DNA from: Phlyctochytrium arcticum | Lineage: Eukaryota; Chytridiomycota; Chytridiomycetes; Chytridiales; Chytridiaceae | DNA: 64,000 nt | Direction: 5' to 3' | NCBI GenBank assembly: GCA_025602905.1 | Contig: JAHLKI010000013.1 | Location: forward strand, 186,001 to 250,000 | In this document: positions 35,106 through 46,941 of the stretch, one piece after another | Layout of the letters: every line of letters starts with the position of its first letter | Numbering within the stretch: position 1 is the first letter of the stretch | The notes under the pieces: model-generated | Told to the model about the DNA's origin: nothing | The model's database searches: none | What the model saw: only the letters and a program-made list of their open reading frames with translations | Position numbers and translations under genes: made by a program

Positions 35106-36062
35106 TTACGCAACAGCAGAGGTACCAAATGCCCGTCCAACTGCATATGTTCCGGCCATGGCCAACCAACCCCCAATAAGGACACGGATGGCGCCTTTCC
35201 AGACGGGTGCACCACCGAGGTAGGCTCCTCCGATACCGTTGAGAATCAGACCGATTGTGCTAGCTACCAGGACGGCAATGATGCGGAGTTGCCAGTCATC
35301 GATAAAGACGGCCGCTGTAGAGAGAAGGAGACGAGCGTGAGAATGCATGTATGACTTTTGAGTGGTTTTGAATTACTTACCAAGAAGAGGTATACCACCC
35401 CCAACCGCAAACGTAAAAGCCGATGTGATGGCAGCCTGGGCCGGATTTGACAATTCGTCGACATCGACATTCAACTCTTCCCGTAAATGAACTTTGACAA
35501 TCTCATCAATGTCGCCATTGGCCTGCTCATGTAATTCTTCCGCAACCCGTAACGCCAATTCGGGGGAAATGCCTCGGGCTTCGTATATGCCTGCCAGCTC
35601 GCGCAACTCTCGCTCAATGTGCAGGGGGCCTTTGAGAAACTCGGCCTTTTCGCGGACCATATCGGCACTTTCCGTATCCATTTGCGTGGCCACCGAGACA
35701 TACTCTCCACAGGCCATGGACAGGGCGCCGGCCACCAGAGCAGCCAAACCACTCAGAATCATGAGATGGTAGTCGTCGCTGTTGCCGCCGATACCCACAA
35801 TGAGGGAAGCGACTGATACAAGACCGTCATTGGCACCGAGAACAGCAGCCCGAAGCCAGGGGGTCCGATCCGAGTAATGCGAGTGTCCGATTTCGGGAAG
35901 GTGTTCTCCTTCATGGTGCCGGCTGAGAAGTGGGCTGGCTTCGACGTCTACGGCGATAGTATTGCTTGACGCAGACCCCATGCTGGAGGAGCGGGCAGTT
36001 GTGCCATAACTCGGCGGGGTATTGGGACTAGTCACCGATGAAGGAACTTCTATCTTTGCCAT
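35106..36062 (-). CDS. CCC1: Ccc1/VIT1-family vacuolar iron/manganese transporter
   Basis: Two exons (35381-36062, 35106-35314) join in phase to 296 residues. I chose MAKIEVPSS at 36062; the frame stays open upstream, but only a TTG is available there. After a disordered N-terminus come the family hallmarks: LRAAVLGANDGLVSVASLIVG (TM1), a second helix with the SMACGEYVSVATQMDTE motif, a long charged cytoplasmic helix with metal-binding Glu residues (ADMVREKAEFL, HIERELREL, RVAEELHE), then three further helices in the C-terminal part. The family moves Fe2+ or Mn2+ from the cytosol into the vacuole in exchange for protons, protecting against metal overload. Confidence 0.93.
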
Positions 36063-37486
36063 TGTGTCCTTCTTTTTGTTTCTCAAAGGTTGTTTGATAT
36101 AGCGTTCGTCGTTGGGATTCCCGAGCAAAGTGTTTCTTTGAAATGTCGAATTCGAACGTTGCCGATTGACACTTTCAAATTGATATCCCAAAGTGTGGCT
36201 TCACCGATCGGGGCACAGTCATTGGCAGAATGCGCAGTCGTCCTCGCGCGATGCCCAAAATCGTAAAACTGACAGCTTTTTCCTCAAGTTTTTCTCAACT
36301 GCCACGAACCAATTTGCCTATCGACTTGAAAAAGCTGCATTTTGCTCGTATTTGAATGCTGGGAAAGTAAGATACTGTACACCTTGTCACTTACTGAGCA
36401 CTTGCCTTTTGCCGATTTTATCCGCCTCCATCGTAGTATCTTTTACTAGAAAGCAACTTACTCGAGCTACGCGGACCTCCATCTCGATAATAGATGGGGA
36501 TATTATTGGAGCATGTATCCCCAGATGCATTCCCGACTTGAAAACTATTACGGTAACACTCGTATATCGATGCACGTCAAGATTCAAGAAGTGCGATCCT
36601 GTACATCATCTGCTACAGCACGCGTGTTGTCGCGAACTCCAGAAATGTGTCGAAAGACATGGACCAACAAAATTACACACATCATGATTCTAATTCTTTT
36701 TGTTGGTGTTGCATGTCCGGCATCTCCTGCAATGCTATTTCTCAAGTTTTATAAAAACATACCAGTACGGCGGAGAGTGTAAAAACAGGCTTGTGCCAGC
36801 ATATTGCCCGGACGCACCGGACGCAACCACGAGTATGTAAATTTGTGTTCCAATCAGACCAAGATCCGCCAGGAGAACGTATTAGAAAAGGCCCGCCTTC
36901 GGAATCACCAGGGGTAAATATTGGCTTATTGGCAATCTTCCCCATTCGGGCTCGCTTTTTACCCCTGCTCCTGCTCCTGAAAAAGTCTATAAAAGGCGGC
37001 TGCCTCGGCCTTCTTCCCCCCCCCACTCCACCACAGCTTTCTGAAAGATCCAGCAGCCATCCCAGCTTTTACCGCTTTACTGCCCTTCCCCTTCCAAGTC
37101 TCGTCTTGCGCATCCAATGCTTTTCCTTTGTTGGTATTTGCGCAACACGTAACTTGGAGCGGAGAGTGGTAATACGTTTGAACTTGGGGGCAATGCCCGG
37201 TTTTCCATTTGCAATCCATCTACGAACTGAAATCCCATAATCTTGATGAATGCTTGTCCTCTGGATCGCTTTTCAGCGGGATTATGTGGGGGGCTGCGGC
37301 ACATAATTTTTGGCTGAACGCGGAACCAGCTTGCTGCCAAGATGGTGACAATGAGGCGATCGCAATCACAGCGACCTGCCACTATTACTACCAATAGACC
37401 AGAGCGCTAGGCTATACACACGCACTATCCGCCCCACGAGCTTGTTTGGGGTTTCACTCGGCGAGCGATCCGCAAAGGTGCGGTAC
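36063..37486. other. Divergent promoter region with TATA box
   Basis: About 1.4 kb between the metal transporter (minus) and the resolvase (plus). A plus-strand TATAAAAG at 36988-36995 is followed by a pyrimidine-rich initiator-like stretch (37010-37030). It may mark transcription of a short upstream transcript or a 5' leader that is spliced to the resolvase. No convincing frame lies between it and 37487. Confidence 0.35.
36988..36995 (+). promoter_or_regulatory. TATA box
   Basis: TATAAAAG with C-rich and pyrimidine-rich DNA downstream. It is about 490 bp before the resolvase ATG, so the target transcript is uncertain. Confidence 0.4.
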
Positions 37487-38706
37487 ATGCTCGTTCCCAA
37501 GTCGCTTTCCAAACGGTCCCTTTGGCTGTCCCAAAAGTATGGTAGCCTTCTCAAGCATCCAGTCGTACAGTTCTCTTCCTGTGGCATAGCAAGAGGTGGC
37601 CAAAGCAAGAACTTGAAAAGGTATTCGAATAAATGGTCCAATTCGGAGTTTGTTTATCTTTGGATTCTAAAATTCTTCTCAAATGTCAGTACATATCTTG
37701 ATGCTGGTGGACTGAAACCTCGAAGCACCGACTCAAAATCGACACTTGTTGAATGGGCGCAAGGTCTCGGCATAAGCCATGACGCCAAAGACACAAAGCC
37801 AATGTTATGGACAAAGATCAAAGAACATTTAAAGGGTGCTTCTGAAAGTTTTTCAAGTCCAGCAAAAAAGTACTTTCTTCTCTGCTGGAAATTGTAAGGG
37901 AAGCGTTCTCATGACCTCCCTTTCCTCCCTGTAGATGCAGTAGTCTGGAAACAGCCAAGAATAAGGATCTGATTGCGATTGCAGAGCGACTAGGACTTGC
38001 GTCTGGCGGGACAAAACCCATTCTCCACCATCGAATTCTCACCCATCTCCACGATATTGCTGCATCCCCCGTCCCCCAAACTCTGACCGCCATAGACGTT
38101 GGTGCTAAAAACGCCGGATTTGTCCGACTATCCTTGAATATAGACGCAAAAGGCGCTCATGATTCCCCAGTCATTCTCGACTGGGGAGTGCAGTCCCTAG
38201 GAGAAATGGCCACGGATGTCACCACTCTGGTTCGCTCTTGTCGCTCAGCGATGGACGCCAGGATCTATCATGACCCCCCAACCGACGTATTCCTGATCGA
38301 ACGACAAACTTGGCGGGCCATTCACGGCCGATTAACAATCCAAATGCCCATACTCGTTGGTCGGACCTTTGAAGCAATCATATCAACCATGGTCGTGGAG
38401 CGTACCGGCAAGGAAGCCCTCTCCATTGATCCGCGATATGTGGCTAAACATTTTGGGTTTGCCGGGATGGGCAAGTACTTGACCAAGAAACGGAATGCAA
38501 CCATGCTCGTTCACCAATTTTTGAGCAACCCCGATGCTTCCGCGCGCGTGACATGTGCTTCAAAGTGGAAAGATGTCTTTGATTCTGCAACAAAAAAGGA
38601 CGACTTGAGTGATGCCCTATTAATGGGCTTGGCCTGGCGGGAGTGGTATATTGAAGGGATGCGGATGGCTAAAGAATTCAACATCACTGCAAGCAATCTT
38701 CGATGA
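37487..38706 (+). CDS. Mitochondrial cruciform-cutting resolvase, Ydc2/Cce1 type, with two SAP-like motifs
   Basis: Two exons (37487-37893, 37935-38706) join in phase to 392 residues. The N-terminus is rich in Ser, Lys and Arg without acids, as in a mitochondrial presequence. Two SAP-like motifs follow in tandem: STLVEWAQGLGI with KIKEHL, and DLIAIAERLGLASGGTKP with RILTHL. The catalytic RNase-H-like (RuvC-type) fold has its acidic residues visible: TAIDVGAKNAGFV (first Asp), LIERQTWR (Glu) and the C-terminal KKDDLSDALLMG (two Asp). The enzyme cuts four-way DNA junctions and resolves recombining mitochondrial DNA. The start codon is the first ATG in the frame; an upstream exon is possible. 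Confidence 0.88.
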
Positions 38707-39284
38707 TTGACTTATTTTGGCGTGCAAAGGATTATTCATCACTACACTGACAGTTTTAAGGCGAGCTCTGGGTAGTTTTAGTGTCGATTCATTTTAACTT
38801 TAGTGGATGACCTTACCCAAATCAAGGGTGTGTTACTGCGCTACCTATTGCGGTACTTACCAAGGCTCGAATAAGGGATCGGATAAACAGAACCCAAACT
38901 TCCGATTAGGCATTCTAATGGATAACCCAAAAATAAATGAGAAGTATGCACCGCCAGTTCGGCCCAACTTCTCCAATAATAGTTTTTTTGAGGGTTCTCC
39001 GAACGGAATTTTGCCGCGCCGAAACATCGCTTCTCTGGGTACGGTGCAATATCCATCCGACTCACTGCCATGTACCGTCTGCTTCCTTGGGACGTCCCTG
39101 TGTCGATTTTCCACATTTGGCCCCTACGGGTGCTGATGTCAAATACCAGATTACATTCTATCCAAATTTTTGGTGGTTGACCCCAGCACTTTTCCTCCGC
39201 CAATACGCCAAACAACCTTTACAAGCTATTGCGAAACATACCCAAAGTGAATACACCCTCCGCCTCATATCAGACCAAATGGAT

Positions 39285-40788
39285 ATGAACAACGATCCTC
39301 CGCATCATGAAGTCTACTCTATGAATCATACCCGGTTGACTTGGATTTGCCTCACAACGTCTACATTCGTCTCCTTCGGTCCGACATATACATCCTTGTT
39401 TGTTACGTTCAAAAGCAGCGTCAACGGTCACAGGGATACTTGCATCGTGCTGTGGCCCATATCAGTTTTGCCAATATGATATTTTCTGGAGCATGTTTTT
39501 TGCTCTGCACGTTCAATCTGGGGGATATCGGGGGAGAAGACGAACACGGATGGAAGTGTCAGGTAAACGGACTTTTGCTTCTAAAGAAGTGATGCTGGCA
39601 GAAATTTAATGATAGATGCTTATTTAGTTCCAAGGACCCATGATTTTTGCCACAGTCGGCGCATGTACATATATTCTGGCCACCACAAGCTTGCATCAAT
39701 ATCTCCTCGTTGTGAGAGGTAGAGCTGCGTCGCCTGCTCAACAGTGAGTCTCAAATCTCGTCATTGTACCTTTGGGTTGACTTGCTGACGGCGTTCATAT
39801 TCAGGAATCTGATGCTGGCGGTCGCGTGGATTTTCCCAGGTGCTTTTACTCTTGCAATGCGGATAGTCTCGTGGTCCAATCCGTCTTTACTTGCTTGGGT
39901 AGGTCTTTACTAAAAGTTCACACTCGGGGTATAGGTCACCGTTATTAGTCAACTTCCATTGGGCTATTGCAGGGATGGCGAAATGAGATATGTACGTAGC
40001 GCGGTTGGGATCTTTCGAAAATACAAACATTTGAACTGACATCTTCTTCCAGGGTGCGCAATTTCTCGCATCGATAAACAGCTCGAAGCAGCCATAGTAG
40101 CCACCATCGTTATGCCTCCCCTTCTGATGATGATCTTTTGCTACTCATCACTTGGTAAATACATTTATCGCGTCACTACCAAAGAACTGTCGGTCATACT
40201 GGGGAAAAAGAAGGAGGCAAAAATGTATCAGATCAAGGCGGTCTCGGTCATGGCTTCCTTTGTCGGAACATTTTTACTTAGTTGGATCGGGAGTGTGGTG
40301 ACCATGACAGTGTTGGGTGCACTGAAGATGGATCCCCCGGCATGGTTTGAAACTGTTGTCGTGACATTGGCACACTCGTCGGGCTTGTGGGTAAGTTTTC
40401 CTCTTACCCTTCTCCGTACAAAAGAACGTACTCAAACCAGCAAAACATCCGATAGAACGCAATTAAATACAGAATTTATTGGTCCGGTACGAATTTGAAA
40501 GCACTCAATGATTCAGGTCCACAGAGTCAATCACATCCTAAGAAAGGCTCGCCTGGCATTCCGGTGTCACCCGCCATGTCCATGACAGCCAACGCTCAGC
40601 GATCACATACAGCGCCAGACGATTTCCCTGCCAGGAAAAGTGCCATAGCACGGAGCAACAGTAATCTCAAAACCAGCAGCAACTCTAATTTGAGGACCAG
40701 TCCCATTGTACCGCCCGACGAACCAGACTATGAGTCGAACTCGCTGTTCTTGAACGTACAGGCCTTGCAGGACTCACCGCTGGTATAG
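39285..40788 (+). pseudogene. cAR/GCR1-like 7TM receptor, first tandem copy, one frameshift
   Basis: The six-exon layout matches the neighbour at 41266. The copies keep the same start (MNNDPPHH), splice positions and tail (NLKTSSNSNLRTS, DEPDYESN). Relative to the second copy, one T is missing between 39377 and 39378, inside the codon for the conserved Phe-Trp of helix 1. The frame is lost there; beyond it the expected DIYILVCYVQKQRQRSQG continues in the next frame, and all later exons are open. It is therefore a recent pseudogene or a sequence error. Domain notes are given for the intact copy. Confidence 0.75.
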
Positions 40789-41265
40789 AGATAGATCCAT
40801 TTACTGTCCATATTTTGTACAATCTGATTTGTAAATAGCTACCCACTTGTTGCTCAGAGTAGAATTAGGGTCTGCACGTAGAATTTTTTGGACGTGGCCG
40901 GTCATGCTCCACACCAGTCGTGATCCCCTCCATTTATAGTTTTTTTGAGGGTTTCCTAAACGGAATTTTGCCGCGCGCCATGATACCGCTTCTCTGGATA
41001 CTGCTGCATTACCGGGCATTACCCAAACCACTTTTTACCATGTCCCGTATACTTGCTTGGGACGTCTACCTGTCGATTTGGCACATTTGGCGCTTAAGGG
41101 TGGTGCCGTCAAATATCAAGGCGCATTATATATGAATTCATGGCGATTGAGACGAGCAGCTCCTTGAACCGTTAAGAAACTTTTTACGCCGAACGACCTT
41201 TACCAGCTATTGCGAACATATCCAAAGTGAACATCCCGTCCCGGCTCATATCAAACCAAACGGAT

Positions 41266-42751
41266 ATGAACAACGATTCACCGCATCATGGAATCTACAC
41301 CTCGGGTCATACCCGTTTGACTTGGATATGCCTCACCTCTGCTACTTTCATTTCCTTCTGGTCCAACGTTTACATCCTCGTCTGCTACATTCACAAGCAG
41401 CGTCAACGGACTCAGGGATACTTGCATCGTGCTGTGGCCCATACCAGTGTCGCGAATTTAATCTTTTCCGGAGCATGTTTTTTGCTCTGCGCATTCAATT
41501 TGGGGGATATTGGGGGAGGAGGGGAACAGGGATGGAGATGTCAGGTAACGGACCTTGTATTTTGATTTTTCCCAAAAGTTAAATGGAGATATTTTTCAGT
41601 TCCAAGGACCCATCTTGTTTTTCACAGTCGGCGCGTGTACATATCTTTTGGCCACCACAAGCATACATTCATACCTCCTTGTTGTTAGAGGTAGCGCTGC
41701 GACGCTCGCTCAACAGTGAGTGACAAATGCGGTCCTTGCACTTTGCGTTGAACCTGCTGACCGCGTCCATTACCAGGAATCTGATGCTGGCGGTCGCATG
41801 GGTTTTCCCAGGTGCTTTTACTTTTGCGATGCGGATAGTTTCGTGGTCCAATCCATCTATACTTGCTTGGGTAAGCTTCGGGCAGAGGTTTAAATTCGAG
41901 TGTCAATGTTACTAATCAACTCCGTTGGGGCATGATAGGGATGGAGAAATGAAATCTGTACGTAGCGTTGTTTCGAATCTGTACAACTCCTTACAAACCT
42001 TTGGACTGACATCTTCTTCCAGGGTGCGCGATTGCTCATATCAACAAGCAGTTTGAAGCAGCTATAATAGCCACCATCGTGCTTCCCCCCCTTATAGTAC
42101 TCATCGTTTTCTACACGTTGCTGGCTCGATACGTTCATCGCGTGACGTCCAAAGAATTGTCGGGTGTACTGGGGCAAAAGAAGGAGGCAAAAAAATACCA
42201 AATCAAGGCAGTCTCAGTCATGGCTTCCTTTGTAGGAACGTTTGTACTTAGTTGGGTAGGAGTTGTGGTGACCATGGGAGTGTTGGGGGCAATGAACATG
42301 GATCCCCCGGCCTGGGTTGAGACGGTTGTCTTGACATTGGCACACTCCTCAGGATTCTTGGTAAGTTTTCCTCTTTCTTTCTTGTATAAAAGGGTCATGC
42401 CCTAACCAGCAGAACATCCGATAGAACGCAGTGCAATACAGAATGCTTTGGTCCGGTTCAAATTTACTAGGACTCACTGATTCAACCCCACAGAGTGGTT
42501 TACAGTCCAAGAAGTGTGCACCTGGCAGTCCGATAGCAACCTCCATGTCCTTCGCACCCATTTCTCAGCGATCACATTCGGCACTACACGATTTACCCGG
42601 CAGGCAGAGTGGTATGGGCCGGAGCAACAGTAATCTCAAAACCAGCAGCAACACCAACTTGAGGACCAGTGCCAGTGTATTGCCCGACGAACCAGACTAT
42701 GAGTCGAACTTGCTGTTCTTGAACGTACATGCCTTGCATGATCCAACATAG
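41266..42751 (+). CDS. cAR/GCR1-like seven-transmembrane receptor
   Basis: Six exons (41266-41544, 41600-41715, 41777-41870, 41939-41957, 42023-42360, 42494-42751; the fourth is 19 nt) join in phase to 367 residues. Seven helices are clear: ICLTSATFISFWSNVYILV, a second with VANLIFSGACFLLC, a third with FFTVGACTYLLATTSIHSYL, a fourth with LAVAWVFPGAFTF, a fifth with IIATIVLPPLIVLIVFY, a sixth with SVMASFVGTFVLSWVGV, and a seventh with VVLTLAHSSGFL. A Cys before helix 3 (GWRCQ) and one in loop 2 (IWCAI) would form the canonical GPCR disulfide. Helix 7 LAHSSGF resembles the cAMP receptor/GCR1/Git3 group. The tail is Ser/Asn-rich with phosphorylatable repeats. It is probably a G-protein-coupled receptor at the cell surface; the ligand is unknown. 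Confidence 0.8.
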
Positions 42752-43790
42752 CGGGGGCTGTTCAGCTCGCTGCTGGTAAAAATAGAGATCCAATTACTGT
42801 CCATATTTTGTAGATTTTGATTTTTATATATGATAGTAGAAGTAGGGTCTATGTAGAGTTTTTTGACCCCTTTGACATGCTCACCGCCAGTCGTTGTGAT
42901 TGAATATTGCTGATTCAACATGAGATAATGCATAATCTTCCACCCATTGTCAATCCAGATGGGATGGGGCGGTCTAAGCGTTTACCATCGTTTGGTCTGA
43001 TGGACCCCCGGCCATGTATACCATCAATAAACCTCAATCTCCTCCAATTATGAAGCCTACCAACCAGCCACAACCATACGAGAACTGTGGCACTTTCCGC
43101 AGCTATCAGCCGCAGATGATATAATGGAGGAGAATGTAAGTTGTAGCCATGATACTACCATCACTCCCAGACACGGTTTAGGATTTGTAAATTGTCACCA
43201 AGACTTACCGCGCATATGGCGACAGAGTATTGGCAATGCGCGACGCGTTGACGCGCATCCGCGCGCATTGGGCAGGGCAGCTCATCATATTACGCGCGGA
43301 GGACATCATATTAATTCTAATCGGCACTATGGAACAGGATCCCAAAAGGACTTCAGAATGTACGACGGCCCAGTACTGCATCAATTTCCACTAGGGTTTG
43401 TACTTGCCCAACTCTTAGCGTTCCATGAAACAGAGTGTTACCTGCATTGAAAAGGCTTCGGCCATTCGGCGAACGGCAGTACCGCCGAGCCGTCGTTGAA
43501 TGTACTTAATGTGTCACTGTCACAGGGGGACAATTAAGGGAATAGTCTCATGTGTTCCCTTCCATATATTCGATGTATTAAGGAGTATGTAACCGATTCT
43601 CTATAGTTGACCTGAAACCCAAGCGGTGGGCCGAAATATCGCAGCGACGGTACAAAAGGAAATGGCCCGGGTCCCAACCACTAACTTTTCACCTTGTCAT
43701 CCTCCCAGTTGCGTCGAAAGAGCGAACGAGTTCACCAATCACCGCCAGACTTTCCAACATTTCTGCACCGACTAAAGGCAGTACGACAAA
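42752..43790. other. Intergenic between two 7TM families
   Basis: About 1 kb. A 108-codon frame at 43124-43450 lacks features. The last 200 bp resemble the leaders of the other members of the family that starts at 43791 (for example CAACATTTCTGCACCGAC before the start). Confidence 0.45.
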
Positions 43791-44844
43791 ATGTCAATCT
43801 TGATCGACAATTTGATACTGCTGTGGAACAGCCAAGGCACCTTCAACTATCTGTACCTCGTAGCGGGAGGGTTACTACTATGGGAAGCGCTACAATACAT
43901 TGCCTTCGTTATCTGGTCGCGCAGGTATCGCTGGAACCTGGCAATTCTGACGAGCACGATGCTATTTGGGGGAATTACCTTGTGGTGCCAGATACTCCTC
44001 AACTTCAAAGGCAACTCCTACCTCTACGCCATATATTATCTCTTGACTCACTTCGCAACGCTGTACTTCTTGGCTATCAAAATGGAAGTAGTTCAGCGAC
44101 TCAAGAGCCGACTTTGGTTTACCGTGGCATGTCGAGTGACATCTGGGCTGTTAGTTGTGGCGATTTTGGCAGACTTTGCTATTCGTGTGCGATGGGCTTA
44201 TTCCATTGATACGGCAACTCAGTCAAGAGCCGAATTCCGTGGAACAGTCAAATACGCCTTTTACAACTCGATACTGGCCAGTGGCATTGCGGTGGTCACG
44301 TCAATCATGTCGATTTCATTTCTTGTTTCTGGTGAGATCTAAACACAGCCTGACTGTTGATACCGAATTGTCACCCTAACTATTCGCTGTTTTCCTGATT
44401 GTAGTTCGCACCATGTTTTTGCATCGCAACTTGTTGAGGGAAGTCAACGTTGTTCCCAATCAATTCATCAAAATCTCACTGGCCATCCTTCTATCCATCG
44501 CCAGCATCTTCATGGCCGCATTCGGCACCAACATTCTCCACTACTATAACGCACAGTCCTTTGCCAACATTGTCATTGGACTCCACTATTCTGTTATTGT
44601 CAATGACTTTACGAGCTTTCTTAGCTGCATGGCCGGCGCGACTGCCGAAGAGTTGAAGGCCTTGCAGGATACCATGAGTTCTTTAGAGCGAGGGGGAAGT
44701 AGGGAGAGAGTGGCGAAAGGATCGTGGGGGTCTCTGGGCTCGGACAGGACGCATCCGTCCACCAAGTCTCCCAATAGTCCTCGCCCGGTGCGCACTCCTC
44801 TAAAGAAGAACGAGCCAGTCTATGATACTTACTTTAAAAAGTGA
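43791..44844 (+). CDS. Seven-transmembrane protein, tandem family II, copy 1
   Basis: Two exons (43791-44331, 44405-44844) join in phase (GTGAGA donor) to 326 residues. Hydrophobic segments in order: YLYLVAGGLLLWEALQYIAF, then one after RYRWNLAIL, YAIYYLLTHFATLYFL, VTSGLLVVAILADFAI, SGIAVVTSIMSISFLVSV, KISLAILLSIASIFMAAF, and one before DFTSFLSCMAG, which makes seven. No signal peptide is present. The hydrophilic tail starts ATAEELKALQDTMSSLERG, is Ser/Arg-rich and ends VYDTYFKK. The intron sits between helices 5 and 6. I do not recognise the family. By plan it could be a receptor; it has close copies at 50808 and 55179 and a pseudogene at 45938. Confidence 0.82.
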
Positions 44845-45937
44845 GCCCTCCTCAGCCTAATTTACCCCCATTTATTTCACTGTATATTTCTCTCTCTCTT
44901 TTCCTTTCTTCATCTTATGTACATTCTCCCTGTTTCCCTTTCTTTACCTTTTGTACATTTTCTTTACCCTGAAACACTGTCACTACAAGCTTATAATAGT
45001 ATTAGTTTCAGAGCAACACACTGTGCTTCTGAAGCTGAATCGTGTCACAAACATAAAAAGGGAGTCCCCGAACTTCCACCCTCAACAACAGACTATTTCC
45101 TAAAGACTCAACTTGAAAACCCACAGGAATTAAGGTTTTTCCCAAGATTTACGGCGAATATGGCACGTAACTCTTTTCCACAAGGCTACAGTACCGAACT
45201 TATCAAAGGTTATGTGTTAGCGGCTGGCTAGGCGTTGTACCCCAGGCGCTAGGAGAGGAGTTGGCAGTAGTCAGTTACCGTATGCGGTGTCGGGTAAGCC
45301 CGGGTCGGATGATGTTGTACTTATGCACCTCCGGTGAATTCCGACTTGCGCGCATCAGATTAAATACCTGCTGTGATGATCCCCTGTGCATAACAGCCTG
45401 TTAATTTGTCTCATTCACCACGCTATGCCTAACTGACATCTATGTGCAATCGGGTGATCAACTCGTTGCTTCAGTGAGGCTCTATGAAAGAGGGTGTTAC
45501 CAGTACTTGCATTCGAAAAGTCTTTTTTGCACATGCCATCAACTTCATTACTGCCGAATCATGCCGACACGAATTTATAGCAAGTTTTACATGTGGTGGT
45601 TATTGGGGTACAATTTAGGGGTAGTCTCAAGTACTCCCTTCCATACCATGGTTATAAAACCGATTCCCTATAATTCACCTTCAAAACCGTGGCAAAAGCA
45701 ACCTTGCTCAAACATAGACCTTCAAACGCTAATTTCGATGAGGTAAACCCACTCGGAATGTCTTCCAATTCTGCTAGGACTGTACAAAAGCGGATGGCCC
45801 CAGAGTCCAAACAGTGGCCCTCGACTTCCGCTCACTTGCATTCAAAGCCGATTGAGATCCATACGGTTCGTCGTGCTGATACATCAATCAACGCCAAACT
45901 TCCCAACATTTCTGCACCGACCCAACAGTACGACAAA
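44845..45937. other. Intergenic within the 7TM array
   Basis: About 1.1 kb. A block around 45060-45130 (GTCCCCGAACTTCCACCCTCAA and a following TATTTCCT-AGACTCA) recurs near 47130, 49950 and 54630, marking the duplicated unit. No other gene is supported. Confidence 0.5.
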
Positions 45938-46941
45938 ATGTCGGTCTTGGCTAGAAATTTGGAACAGATATATAACGGCAGTTCCACCTATATCTATTTG
46001 TATATGGTGGCGGGGGCGCTACTAGTATGGGAAGCTCTACAGTACATTTGTTTCGTTCTCTGGTCGCGCAAGTATCGCTGGGACCTGGCAATTCTCGATG
46101 ATCTTTGGAGCCTTCGCCCTGTGGAGCGTGTATGTCTTTGGTTCAATGGCAATGCTTATCTTTACGCCCTATATTATCTCTTGACCCAAATGGCAACGCT
46201 GTACTTTCTGGCTATCAAAATGGAAGTGGTTCAGCAAATCAAGAACCGACCCTGGTTTCGGTGGCCTGTCGAATGACAATCGGCCTTTTGCTTGCGACGG
46301 TCTGGGTTGACTTTGCTTTTCGAGTGTATTGAGCCTATTCCATCACCCAATCCACTATCGATTTACGGATTAAACTCTCGTTTTACAACACAGTACTAAC
46401 CAGTGCGATCGCGGTGGTCAAGTCAATCATGTCGATTTCCTTTCTTGTTTCTGGTTAGAGCAAACACGGTATGCACGCTGATACCAGAACATAATAATAA
46501 CATTTCAATCATCTCCTGGTTATAGTTCGCACCATGTTTTTGCATCGCAACCTTTTGGAAGCAAATCAACGTTGTACCCAACCAATTCGCTAAAATCTCT
46601 TTGGCCACCCTTTTATCCATAGCCACCACATCTCTCCATCTTTATAACGCAAAGGCCTTTGCCAACATTGTCATTAGACTCCGCTACTCTGTTATTGTCA
46701 GTGAGTTCACAGGTTTTCTGAGTTGCATGGTCGGCGCAACTGCCGAAGAGTTAAAGTCGGTGCAGGATACCTCGAGTTCTTTGGAGCGAGGGGGAACAGT
46801 GCTAGAACAGCAATAGGATCTCGGAGCTTTTTGGCCGTGGACAGAACGCATCCGTCCACCAAGTTCCTCCATAATCCTCGCCCGATGCGCAGTCATTCAA
46901 TGAAGAACGAACTCCTTGATGATACTTACGTCAGAAAGTGA
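45938..46941 (+). pseudogene. Seven-transmembrane family II, copy 2 (pseudogene)
   Basis: It is homologous over its length to the intact copies: MSVLARNLEQIY start, YLYMVAGALLVWEALQYICF, then YALYYLLTQMATLYFLAIKM. Lesions include a deletion of about 10 bp after RYRWDLAIL, which shifts the frame; a further frame loss at RPWFRWPVE followed by a stop; loss of several bases around the expected RVRWAYS (giving a stop near 46330); a donor site changed from GGTGAG to GGTTAG; and a deletion of about 24 bp in the sixth helix region. The tail (DDTYVRK) is still readable. Confidence 0.85.

Larger units (their letters stand above)
38930..42850 (+). repeat. Tandem duplication of about 1.96 kb carrying two receptor genes
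   Basis: The promoter blocks and the whole gene recur. GTTTTTTTGAGGGTT...ACGGAATTTTGCCGCGC is at 38982 and 40939 (period 1957 bp). Exons align with the same intron positions and phases through the C-terminal repeat-like tail, and similarity extends to about 40900 and 42850. Introns diverge more than exons. Confidence 0.85.
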
